Shown: piece by piece, positions 36,754-45,108 of the stretch
Numbering within the stretch: position 1 is the stretch's first letter
Layout: every line of letters starts with the position of its first letter
Assembly: GCA_946407095.1 (NCBI GenBank)
Contig: CAMJMR010000002.1
Coordinates: 35,471-99,470, forward strand
Origin: an uncultured Selenomonadales bacterium
GTDB lineage: Bacteria > Bacillota > Negativicutes > Selenomonadales > Selenomonadaceae
Direction of reading: 5' to 3'
Length of the DNA stretch: 64,000 bases
The notes under the pieces: generated by a model
What the model was told of the DNA's origin: nothing
Database searches by the model: none
Seen by the model: only the letters and a program-made list of their open reading frames with translations
Position numbers and translations under genes: made by a program

Positions 36754-38244
36754 ATGAATACTGACGATAAAAAGCACGAGGCTAGCAATGCGCCAGCGTT
36801 GCGTTCCGTCGCGGGCGGAAACTCTAAGCGGTGCAACGTTGAAGCGCGTCATCCGGGTCAAGCGTCACGCTTGTGGGGTGGCAGATTCGAAAAGTCGACC
36901 GACGAGATGATTAACGACTTCCAAGCGTCGATTGCCTTCGATAAGCGCATGTACCGCGAAGATATTCAAGGCTCCGTCGCCCATGCCAAAATGCTTGCCG
37001 CGCAGGGGATTATCTCTGCCGACGACGCCGAAAAAATCTGCGCGGGCTTGCAAAAAATTTTGGCGGCGATTGACGCGGGCGAATTCGATTTCAGTGTCGC
37101 GCTGGAAGATATTCACATGAACGTCGAGGCGGCATTGACGGAGGCGATTGGCGCGGCGGGCGGACGACTTCACACGGCACGCAGCCGCAATGACCAAGTC
37201 GCGCTGGACACTCATCTTTACATGCGCCGCCAAGTTCGCGAAGTTCAGCGTTTGATTCTGGACTTGCAAGCCGCACTTGTCGACGCCGCCGAAAAAAATC
37301 GTGACGTGATTTTCCCCGGCTATACCCATCTGCAACGCGCTCAACCGATTTTGTTCGCGCATCACCTGCTGGCGTATTTTTCCATGTTGCAAAGGGACTT
37401 CGATCGCTTCAGCGGTGTTTACGCCCGCGCAGATATCATGCCGCTCGGAGCAGGCGCGTTGGCGGGCACGACTTTGCCGATTGACAGAAACTTTGTCGCC
37501 CGTGAATTGGAATTCGGCTCGGTGTATGCCAACAGCCTCGATGCGGTGAGTGACAGAGATTATCTGCTTGAATTCTTGTCAGCGGCTTCGATTTTGATGG
37601 TGCACTTGTCGCGGCTAAGCGAAGAAATAATTTTGTGGTGCAGTCGCGAATTCAGCTTCGTGGAGCTGGACGACGCGCATTGCACGGGCTCGTCGATGAT
37701 GCCGCAGAAAAAAAATCCCGACGTGCCGGAGCTGGTTCGCGGCAAGACGGGACGGGTTATCGGTCATTTAATGGCGTTGCTGACGACGGTCAAAGCGTTG
37801 CCGCTCGCCTACAACAAGGACTTGCAGGAGGACAAGGAGGGCGTATTCGACGCGCTCGACACCGTGAAGTTTTCGCTGGCAGTCTTCGCGCAGATAGTGG
37901 CGGGCATGAAGATTCGGCGGGAAAACATGCGCCGCGCCGTCGAAGAGGATTTTTCCAACGCCACAGACCTCGCCGACTATCTTGTCAAAAAAAATCTGCC
38001 CTTCCGCCAAGCGCATGAAGTTTCGGGCAAGCTCGTTCACCATTGCATTGAGCGCGGCTGTTACCTTAAGGACTTGACGCTCGACGACTTCAAAAAGTTT
38101 TCGCCGCTGTTCGACGCCGACATTCACGACGCGATTAAGCCCGAAACTTGCGTGGCTGCTCGCAACTCATTGGGCGGCACGTCGCCCGCGCAGGTCGAAA
38201 TTCAAATCTCGGCGGCTAAGGCTTGGCTTGACGAAAGAAAGTAA
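36754..38244 (+). CDS. argH: Argininosuccinate lyase carrying an in-frame N-terminal repeat-derived insert
   Basis: MNTDDKKH-[EASNAPALRSVAGGNSKRCNVEARHPGQASR]-LWGGRFEKSTDEMINDFQASIAFDKRMYREDI...; SSMMPQKKNPDVPEL signature. Confidence 0.94.
   Translation: MNTDDKKHEASNAPALRSVAGGNSKRCNVEARHPGQASRLWGGRFEKSTDEMINDFQASIAFDKRMYREDIQGSVAHAKMLAAQGIISADDAEKICAGLQKILAAIDAGEFDFSVALEDIHMNVEAALTEAIGAAGGRLHTARSRNDQVALDTHLYMRRQVREVQRLILDLQAALVDAAEKNRDVIFPGYTHLQRAQPILFAHHLLAYFSMLQRDFDRFSGVYARADIMPLGAGALAGTTLPIDRNFVARELEFGSVYANSLDAVSDRDYLLEFLSAASILMVHLSRLSEEIILWCSREFSFVELDDAHCTGSSMMPQKKNPDVPELVRGKTGRVIGHLMALLTTVKALPLAYNKDLQEDKEGVFDALDTVKFSLAVFAQIVAGMKIRRENMRRAVEEDFSNATDLADYLVKKNLPFRQAHEVSGKLVHHCIERGCYLKDLTLDDFKKFSPLFDADIHDAIKPETCVAARNSLGGTSPAQVEIQISAAKAWLDERK
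36778..36873. repeat. Family-2 palindromic element inside argH reading frame
   Basis: GAGGCTAGCAATGCGCCAGCGTTGCGTTCCGTCGCGGGCGGAAACTCTAAGCGGTGCAACGTTGAAGCGCGTCATCCGGGTCAAGCGTCACGCTTG. Confidence 0.88.
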
Positions 38245-38261
38245 TTTCATCTGTACAAAGC

Positions 38262-38302
38262 AAAATCCCCCTCCGTTTTGTGCGGAAGGGGATTTTTTTC
38301 GT
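38262..38302 (+). terminator. Rho-independent terminator after argH
   Basis: AAATCCCCCTCCGTTTTGTGCGGAAGGGGATTTTTTT. Confidence 0.75.
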
Positions 38303-38320
38303 CTAGTTCCTAGTTCCTTA

Positions 38321-38482
38321 TCAGTCTTTGCGTCCCGAAGCTTTACTGTCGCCAATCGATTGTTTCTTGTGCGCCTCGGTCTGCTTGGCGTCGCCGCTCT
38401 TCTTGACGGTGCCGTTGTCTTCCTTCAAGCCGCGCGCCAAATTTTTCAACTTGCCCGCCATACCCGCGCTTAACTTTGCCAT
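38321..38482 (-). CDS. Small basic hypothetical protein (53 aa)
   Basis: MAKLSAGMAGKLKNLARGLKEDNGTVKKSGDAKQTEAHKKQSIGDSKASGRKD. Confidence 0.5.
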   Translation of the reverse strand: MAKLSAGMAGKLKNLARGLKEDNGTVKKSGDAKQTEAHKKQSIGDSKASGRKD

Positions 38483-38587
38483 ACTGCTCACCTCGCGGCG
38501 AATGTAGCAAATTTTTAAGGAAGCGTCAAGCTTGACGCCGCCGCCCGCATAAAATAAAATTTCGACAAAAATTTTCGGAGGACGCCA

Positions 38588-38902
38588 ATGCAAGAACACG
38601 AACACACGCTCGAAGACGGCACGGTCATTCGCCACACGCACACGCACACGCAAACCAAAGCCGTATTGAATCGCATGGCTCGGCTTATCGGACATCTCGA
38701 ATCGACAAAGCGCATGATTGAGGACGGGCGCGACTGCAGCGAAGTGCTGATTCAGCTATCAGCCGTCGACGCCGCGATTAAAGCCGTCGGGCGAATCATT
38801 TTGAAAGACCACATTGAGCATTGCATAGTTGACGCGGTAAAGACCGGCGACACCGCCGAAATCGAACGCTTGAACAAGGCTATCGAACAATTTATTCGCT
38901 GA
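38588..38902 (+). CDS. Metal-sensing transcriptional regulator, CsoR/FrmR family
   Basis: LNRMARLIGHLESTKRMIEDGRDCSEVLIQLSAVDAAIKAVGRIILKDHIEHCI; His-rich N-terminus HTHTHTQ. Confidence 0.88.
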   Translation: MQEHEHTLEDGTVIRHTHTHTQTKAVLNRMARLIGHLESTKRMIEDGRDCSEVLIQLSAVDAAIKAVGRIILKDHIEHCIVDAVKTGDTAEIERLNKAIEQFIR

Positions 38903-38933
38903 TAAAATTTTGCAGTAACGGGAGGAATTTTTC

Positions 38934-39629
38934 ATGGCAACGATAATCGCACCGTCGATACTTTCGGCGGACTTCGCGCGGCTCGGTGACGAAGTTAAAA
39001 AAGTGGTGGACGCGGGCGCGGAATATGTTCACGTCGACGTTATGGACGGGACATTCGTGCCCGAAATTACAATCGGCGCGGGCGTCGTCAAGAGCTTGCG
39101 CAAAATCACCGACGCCGTGCTTGACGTTCATCTTATGGTCGAACACCCCGAAACACAGCTTGAGAGCTTCGCGGCGGCGGGCGCGGACATAATAACCTTT
39201 CACGTGGAGGCGACGCGTCATCCGCACAGAGTGATTCAAAAAATTCACGAACTCGGTTGCAAGGCGGGCGTTGCGCTCAATCCCGGCACGTCCCTTTCCG
39301 CCGTCGAGGAGCTTGTCGAAGACGCCGACATGATTCTGATTATGACGGTCAACCCCGGCTACGGCGGGCAAAAGTTCATTGAGTCGATGCTCGGCAAGAT
39401 TCACATGCTTTACCACATGATTGAGGAAATGGAAACCGAATGCGATATCGAAGTCGACGGCGGCATCAATCCCGAAACGTCGGTCGACGTGCGCGAGGCG
39501 GGCGCGAACATTTTGGTAGCGGGCTCGGCGGTTTACGGCGCGAAGGACGTTGCCAAGGCGATCAAAGACATTCGCGGCAAGGAAATTGTTCACCACCACC
39601 ATCACGACGACGACGATTACGAGGATTGA
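38934..39629 (+). CDS. rpe: Ribulose-phosphate 3-epimerase with His/Asp-rich tail
   Basis: IIAPSILSADFARLGDEVKKVVDAGAEYVHVDVMDGTFVPEITIG...IVHHHHHDDDDYED. Confidence 0.95.
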   Translation: MATIIAPSILSADFARLGDEVKKVVDAGAEYVHVDVMDGTFVPEITIGAGVVKSLRKITDAVLDVHLMVEHPETQLESFAAAGADIITFHVEATRHPHRVIQKIHELGCKAGVALNPGTSLSAVEELVEDADMILIMTVNPGYGGQKFIESMLGKIHMLYHMIEEMETECDIEVDGGINPETSVDVREAGANILVAGSAVYGAKDVAKAIKDIRGKEIVHHHHHDDDDYED

Positions 39630-39632
39630 AAA

Positions 39633-40409
39633 ATGCTTTTCGATTCACACATGCACACGAAATTTTCCGCCGATTCGGAGATGCTCGCGGCTGAGGCCGT
39701 GGCACGCGCCGAAGAATTGAATTTGGGCGTCGTCTTCACGGAGCATTTCGATTACGGGCTTGAACTCAACAACAAAGCGTTCGCCTTCGACACGGCGGCC
39801 TACATGCGCGAATATCAAAATCTGCGCGGCGACAGCGTGCGGTTGGGCGTCGAAGTCGGCTTGAGGAAGTCTGCGCGATCGGCGAACGAAAAATTCATTG
39901 CGTCGGCGGATTTCGATTTGGTTATCGGCTCGATTCACCTCGTCGACGATTTTGACATCTACTATCCCGAATTCTACGCGGGCAAGAACAAGGCGACGGC
40001 TTACGGAAAATATTTCAGCCAAATGGCGACGGAGGCGGCGGTTTGCGATTACGACGTTTTGGGTCACATCGATTACATTTGCCGCGCCGCGCCCTACGAC
40101 AACCCCGAAATTGACTACGCGACGTTCAAGGCGGCGATTGACGCGGTTTTGAAAATCGTCGTCGAACGCGGCAAGGTTTTGGAGCTGAACACGCGACGTT
40201 TCGGCAGTGCCCGCGCCGTCAGTGAGCTGGTGCCCGTCTACAAAAAATATCGCGCGCTCGGCGGACGTTTCGTCACGATTGGCTCGGATGCCCACAGAGT
40301 CGACGCGATAGGAAATTATTTTGCCCGCGCCCTTGATTTCGCCCGCGAACTGGACTTGACGCCCGTAACTTTCTTTGAGCGCAGGCTTGAAAAAATTTTA
40401 GACGCGTGA
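39633..40409 (+). CDS. PHP domain histidinol-phosphatase family protein
   Basis: LFDSHMHTKFSADSEMLAAEAVARAEELNLGVVFTEHFDYGL. Confidence 0.88.
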   Translation: MLFDSHMHTKFSADSEMLAAEAVARAEELNLGVVFTEHFDYGLELNNKAFAFDTAAYMREYQNLRGDSVRLGVEVGLRKSARSANEKFIASADFDLVIGSIHLVDDFDIYYPEFYAGKNKATAYGKYFSQMATEAAVCDYDVLGHIDYICRAAPYDNPEIDYATFKAAIDAVLKIVVERGKVLELNTRRFGSARAVSELVPVYKKYRALGGRFVTIGSDAHRVDAIGNYFARALDFARELDLTPVTFFERRLEKILDA

Positions 40410-40415
40410 TATGAT
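40387..40415 (+). promoter_or_regulatory. Predicted sigma-70-type promoter for an antisense RNA
   Basis: TTGAAA - 17 nt - TATGAT. Confidence 0.5.
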
Positions 40416-40420
40416 TCGCG

Positions 40421-40531
40421 CAGTCAAAAAGACAAATTTAGTGGCAAGCAGTCGATGACGGGATATCGACTCCTTCCTCGTTAATAACGCCTAACAGATT
40501 TCAGAGCCGGTGCCAACGGCTTATTTTTTTC
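40421..40531 (+). ncRNA. Candidate antisense RNA (antitoxin) converging on a small hydrophobic toxin ORF
   Basis: Starts downstream of the TTGAAA/TATGAT promoter and ends at AGCCGGTGCCAACGGCTTATTTTTTT, reaching the toxin stop codon. Confidence 0.45.
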
Positions 40532-40613
40532 CCTTGAAGTACGTCAGCAACGCGATGATGAACGTCCCGACAGTGGAGATATGGTCAACCATGTTCCAGT
40601 CGATGAAATCCAT
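40521..40613 (-). CDS. Candidate type I toxin, 30 aa hydrophobic peptide
   Basis: MDFIDWNMVDHISTVGTFIIALLTYFKGKK; strong RBS GGGAGGTGACGCGT-ATG; not in ORF track. Confidence 0.55.
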   Translation of the reverse strand: MDFIDWNMVDHISTVGTFIIALLTYFKGKK

Positions 40614-40776
40614 ACGCGTCACCTCCCTTCCTCCGAGGAAGAAAGCCGACACATTGAACTGCCTGCCGCGCAGATATTAACACACGTTCAGAAAAGTTTC
40701 AAGAAAAAATTTAACCGCTCGGGTGTCTTGCCTTGAGCGGTTTTAGTTTATACAATCTGCGCGGAGGCGAAAGACC

Positions 40777-41583
40777 ATGAAAAATTTTTTGGCAAGGCAA
40801 AGGCAGGAAGGATTCTTTACGTTGCGTCTCAAATCGTCGGCAGGCAGATTCTCAACCGCGCAGCTCGCGGCAGTCAACGAGTTGGCAGAGAAATTCGGTC
40901 AAGGCGTCGTCAGTCTCACATCGCGGCAAGAATTGTCCATTCCATTCGTGCGGCGCGAAGACTTCGACGCAATGGAAAGTTTCTGCGCGGAGCACGAGCT
41001 GAAAATTTCGCCGATAGGCACGATATTCAAACAGGTGACGGCTTGCCAAGGAACACAGACTTGCCCCGCCGGACTAATCGATTCGCCGCGGACGGCACTG
41101 GAGCTTGAACGACGACATGGCGGCCGCGAATTGCCTTGCAAGATAACCTGCTCGGTGACGGGTTGCCCGAATAATTGCATGAAGGTCGACGCCAACGACA
41201 TCGGCATCAAAGGAGCCGTCAAGCCGCAATTCATTCAGGAAAATTGCATATACTGCGGCGCGTGCGCAAGGGTTTGTCCCGTCGGCGCGATTGAAGTCGT
41301 TCGCCCCGAACTTTGGACGATTGACCGCGACAAGTGCATTAATTGCGGGCGTTGCGTCAAAGTCTGCAGGAAGTCTGCCTTGCGCGGCGAAGTTGGCTTT
41401 AAAATTTCCTTCGCGGGAAAAATCTTTCCGCCGTTCATCGGCGACGAGGAAACGCTTTATCGGAAGGTCGACGCGGCTGTTGAGTACTTCGCAGCCAACG
41501 CCAAAACGCGCGAACGCCTCGGCAAGATGTTGGAGCGGCTCGGCGCGGAGGACTTCAACGAAAGGATTAACGCGGTTCAATGA
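40777..41583 (+). CDS. Nitrite/sulfite reductase-like protein with 4Fe-4S ferredoxin domain (AsrC/Dsr-like)
   Basis: VTACQGTQTCPAGLIDSPRTALELE...CSVTGCPNNCMK...CIYCGACARVCPVGAIEV. Confidence 0.85.
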   Translation: MKNFLARQRQEGFFTLRLKSSAGRFSTAQLAAVNELAEKFGQGVVSLTSRQELSIPFVRREDFDAMESFCAEHELKISPIGTIFKQVTACQGTQTCPAGLIDSPRTALELERRHGGRELPCKITCSVTGCPNNCMKVDANDIGIKGAVKPQFIQENCIYCGACARVCPVGAIEVVRPELWTIDRDKCINCGRCVKVCRKSALRGEVGFKISFAGKIFPPFIGDEETLYRKVDAAVEYFAANAKTRERLGKMLERLGAEDFNERINAVQ

Positions 41584-43148
41584 AAATTTTTTCTTCAGGA
41601 CAAGGACAAGACAGCTCGGTTTTCGCCTGGCTTCAACGTTTCGGCAAGGCTTTGATGTTGCCGATAGCGATTCTGCCGGCAATGGGACTTTTCTTGGGCA
41701 TAGGCGGCGCGCTGTCCAATTCAAACACGCTCAGGGCTTACGGCGTCCTAAACGTCTACTGGCTGCAAGATATCTTGATAATCATGGCGGACGCGGGCAA
41801 TGCCGTCTTCGCGAACTTGCCGATACTGTTTGCGGTCGGGTTGGCAGTCGGCTTGGCGCGCAAGGACAGAGGCACCGTCGGACTGGCGGCGGTCTTGTCC
41901 ATGCTGGTAATGAACGCCACGATTAACAGCGCGCTGAAACTCACGGGCAAGCTCGCGACGGAAAATTTGAGCAGTGTGGGGCAAGGCATGTCCTTGGGCA
42001 TTCAAACGTTGGAGACGGGTGTCTTCGGCGGAATGCTCGTCGGCATAATGACTTACTGGTTGCACGGGAAATTTTACAAAACCGAATTGCCGCCATTCCT
42101 CGGATTTTTCAGCGGCTCGCGCTTCGTCCCAATAGTTTGCGGGCTCGCGTCTATTGCGCTCGGCATTGAAGTCTATGTCATCTGGCCGCACTTCCAAGGC
42201 GTAATTTTCTCGCTCGGCGGGCTGCTTGAGGCTACGGGCTACGTCGGCACGCTGGTTTACGGCTTCGTCCTGCGAATGCTCGGACCTTTCGGCTTGCACC
42301 ACATTTTCTACCTGCCGTTCTGGACGACGGCATTGGGCGGCAGTGAAGTCGTCAATGGACAGCTGATTGAGGGCACGCAGAGAATTTTCTTCGCGCAGCT
42401 AAGTGACCCGTCGACGGTGAAATTTTACGAGGGCATTTCGCGCTTCATGTCGGGCAGATTCATAACGATGATGTTCGGGCTGGTCGGCGCGGCGTTCGCC
42501 ATTTACAAGACCGCCAAGCCGCAAAACAAAAAAGTCGTCGGAGGCATGTTGCTTTCCGCCGCGCTCACGTCGTTCCTGACAGGCATAACGGAGCCGCTGG
42601 AATTTTCATTCCTGTTCGTCGCGCCCATGCTTTACGTCCTGCACGCGTTCTTCGACGGCTGCGCGTTCATGATGGCTCACATCTTCCAAATCACAATCGG
42701 ACAAACATTTTCGGGCGGGCTGATAGATTTTATCCTGTTCGGGATATTGCAGGGCGCGGACAAGACGAATTGGGTTTACGTGCCGCTAATCGGCGTGCCG
42801 TGGTTTTTCCTGTATTATTTCTCGTTCAAGTTCCTGATTGAGAAATACAACTTGAAGACGCCCGGCAGAGACGAAGATTTATCGGCGACGGAGAATGCTT
42901 TGACTGACGCGGAGCAAACGCGCTTGATTTTCGACGGGCTCGGCGGCAAGGAAAACATTGACGACTTGGATTGTTGCATAACGCGGCTGCGCGTGACGGT
43001 GAAGGACGGCTCGCTTGTCAAAGAGGAGACTCTTAAGCGTAGCGGCGCGCAAGGCGTCCTTCAACACGGCGTCGGCGTGCAGATTATCTACGGTCCGCAA
43101 GTCGCCGTCATAAAGAATCGCCTCGACGAAGAGTTGAGCGGCAATTAA
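41580..43148 (+). CDS. PTS glucose/N-acetylglucosamine-family EIICB
   Basis: LQRFGKALMLPIAILPAMGLFLGIGGAL...EPLEFSFLFVAPMLYVLHA...IDDLDCCITRLRVTVKD EIIB motif. Confidence 0.93.
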   Translation: MKIFSSGQGQDSSVFAWLQRFGKALMLPIAILPAMGLFLGIGGALSNSNTLRAYGVLNVYWLQDILIIMADAGNAVFANLPILFAVGLAVGLARKDRGTVGLAAVLSMLVMNATINSALKLTGKLATENLSSVGQGMSLGIQTLETGVFGGMLVGIMTYWLHGKFYKTELPPFLGFFSGSRFVPIVCGLASIALGIEVYVIWPHFQGVIFSLGGLLEATGYVGTLVYGFVLRMLGPFGLHHIFYLPFWTTALGGSEVVNGQLIEGTQRIFFAQLSDPSTVKFYEGISRFMSGRFITMMFGLVGAAFAIYKTAKPQNKKVVGGMLLSAALTSFLTGITEPLEFSFLFVAPMLYVLHAFFDGCAFMMAHIFQITIGQTFSGGLIDFILFGILQGADKTNWVYVPLIGVPWFFLYYFSFKFLIEKYNLKTPGRDEDLSATENALTDAEQTRLIFDGLGGKENIDDLDCCITRLRVTVKDGSLVKEETLKRSGAQGVLQHGVGVQIIYGPQVAVIKNRLDEELSGN

Positions 43149-43159
43149 TGCCGTTAGTA

Positions 43160-43450
43160 AGGAATGAGTTCAAAGGACGAGGGCGCGCATGGACGCGCGC
43201 CCGCCGGCAACAGAAACAGGGATGTTTCTTTGCCGGCACAGACGGCTTCGGGTTGCGCGGGCACTTCGTCGGTGGTCGGTATGAACGCCTTTTCTTTTTG
43301 CTACTTTTTCTTTGGGCGTGCAAAGAAAAAGTAGATCCTAGATACAAAAGTCATTGAAACGTTGAATCGAAGGACGCGCCGCCCGCCGCCGCGACAAGCC
43401 GTGCTGTCTTTGAGCCCTTTTGCTTAGCCAACGAAAGGGCAGGTGCCGCC
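43160..43450. repeat. Family-1 structured intergenic repeat copy E (inverted orientation)
   Basis: GGCGCGCATGGACGCGCGCC; GCCGGCAACAGAAACAGGGATGTTTCTTTGCCGGC; CTACTTTTTCTTTGGGCGTGCAAAGAAAAAGTAG; CCCTTTTGCTTAGC. Confidence 0.9.
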
Positions 43451-43516
43451 TTTGACGCGGCATTTTTTTTCGTGTAGAATTCTTGCCGTAATCTCGGCTT
43501 CAGAAAGGAGCACTCT

Positions 43517-44878
43517 ATGGAAAAATTTTTTGAACTAAAAGAACGCGGCACCGATGTCAGAACCGAAATCACGGCGGGCATTACGACGTTCATGACGATG
43601 GCGTATATCCTTGCGGTCAATCCGATTATCCTCGGAGCGTCGGGCATGGATACGGGCGCCATCTTCACCGCAACGGCTTTGGCTTCCGCGTTCGCAACGT
43701 TTTGCATGGCATTCTTGGCGAATATGCCGTTCGTCCTGTCGGCGGGCATGGGGCTCAATGCCTACTTTGCCTACACGGTCGTTATCGGCATGGGCTACAC
43801 TTGGCAACAAGCGCTTGCCGCCATTTTCGTCGAGGGTGTCATTTTTATTTTCTTGTCGCTGGTCAACATCCGCGAGGCGATTTTTAATGCGATACCTCCT
43901 TCGCTGAAAATCGCGGTGTCGGTCGGCATTGGACTTTTCATCAGCTTCATAGGACTGCAAAACGCGCACATTGTCGTAGCGGGTCCGACGCTCGTCACGC
44001 TGTATTCGTTCAGGAGTTCCGTTGAAGGCGGCATGTTCCATTCGGAGGGCATAACGGTTTTGCTTGCGCTAATCGGCTTGCTGATAACGGCTTTCCTGCT
44101 GATTCGGGAAGTCAAAGGCGCGGTGCTCTTCGGTATCGTGGCAACGTGGGGGCTGGGCATGATTTGCCAAGCGACGGGGCTTTACGTCCCGAATCCCGAA
44201 GCGGGATTCTTCAGCCTGTTCCCCAACGGAATAATCTCAATGCCCGCGTCGTTGAGCCCGACGCTGTTGCAAGTGGACTTCAGCTCGGTGTTTTCGTTTG
44301 AATTCTTCACGGTGCTTATGGCGTTCCTGTTCGTCGACTTGTTCGACACAATCGGCACGGTCATAGGTTGCGCGTCGAAGGCGAACCTCCTCGACAAAGA
44401 CGGCAAGCTCCCGAAAGTCAAGCAGGTTTTGTTGACTGATGCAATCGGCACGACGGCGGGCTCACTCATGGGCACTTCGACGATAACGACATTCGTTGAG
44501 TCGTCGGCGGGCATAGCGGAGGGCGGCAAGACCGGCTTGACTGCCGTGACGGCGGGTTGTCTGTTCGCGTTGGCGTTATTCTTCTCGCCCGTGTTCTTGG
44601 CGATACCCGCCTTCGCCACTGCGCCCGCGCTGATTATCGTCGGCTTCCTCATGATGCAACAGGTTTCCAAAATCCATTGGACGGACGACGTGCTGACGGC
44701 AGTGCCCGCCTACATTACGATTTTCTCTATGGCGTTCATGTACTCAATCTCGGAGGGCATTTGCTTCGGCGTCATAAGCTACACGCTGCTTCACGTGGGC
44801 ATGGGCAAGGGCAAAGACGTTACGCCGCTGATGTATATCCTTACGGTGCTGTTCATTTTGAAGTACGCGTTCCTTTGA
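43517..44878 (+). CDS. NCS2/AzgA-type purine permease
   Basis: TDVRTEITAGITTFMTMAYILAVNPIIL...FVDLFDTIGTVIGCASKANLLDKDGKLPKVKQVLLTDAIGTT. Confidence 0.93.
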   Translation: MEKFFELKERGTDVRTEITAGITTFMTMAYILAVNPIILGASGMDTGAIFTATALASAFATFCMAFLANMPFVLSAGMGLNAYFAYTVVIGMGYTWQQALAAIFVEGVIFIFLSLVNIREAIFNAIPPSLKIAVSVGIGLFISFIGLQNAHIVVAGPTLVTLYSFRSSVEGGMFHSEGITVLLALIGLLITAFLLIREVKGAVLFGIVATWGLGMICQATGLYVPNPEAGFFSLFPNGIISMPASLSPTLLQVDFSSVFSFEFFTVLMAFLFVDLFDTIGTVIGCASKANLLDKDGKLPKVKQVLLTDAIGTTAGSLMGTSTITTFVESSAGIAEGGKTGLTAVTAGCLFALALFFSPVFLAIPAFATAPALIIVGFLMMQQVSKIHWTDDVLTAVPAYITIFSMAFMYSISEGICFGVISYTLLHVGMGKGKDVTPLMYILTVLFILKYAFL

Positions 44879-44884
44879 GTTGGT

Positions 44885-45090
44885 TTAACTACTTTCTTTC
44901 AGCGAAGAAAGAAAGTAGCAAAGAAATTCGCCTCGCAGGGGCGGAAGCCAACCACCACCGCAACGCCCGCGTCCCAGTCAGCCGCTTGTGCCGGCAAAGA
45001 AACATCCCTGTTTCTGTTGCCGGCGGCCGCCCGTCCATGGGCGGCCTTTAAATACGCGGCGCGCTTGCTGTTCCTTCGCTTTTTAAGCGG
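44885..45090. repeat. Family-1 structured intergenic repeat copy F with a family-2 tail (CTGTTCCTTCGCTTTTTAAGCGGG)
   Basis: CTACTTTCTTTCAGCGAAGAAAGAAAGTAG; GCCGGCAAAGAAACATCCCTGTTTCTGTTGCCGGC; GGCCGCCCGTCCATGGGCGGCC. Confidence 0.9.
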
Positions 45091-45108
45091 GCTTGTTCCT
45101 TAACAGGA

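Noticed and set aside
41630-41724. Minus-strand KPCRNVEARRKP resembling the NVEAR peptide of the in-frame elements
   Set aside because: Plus strand is the conserved PTS EIIC start (FAWLQRFGKALMLPIAILPAMGLFLGIGG); resemblance is limited to a few residues and the hairpins are absent.
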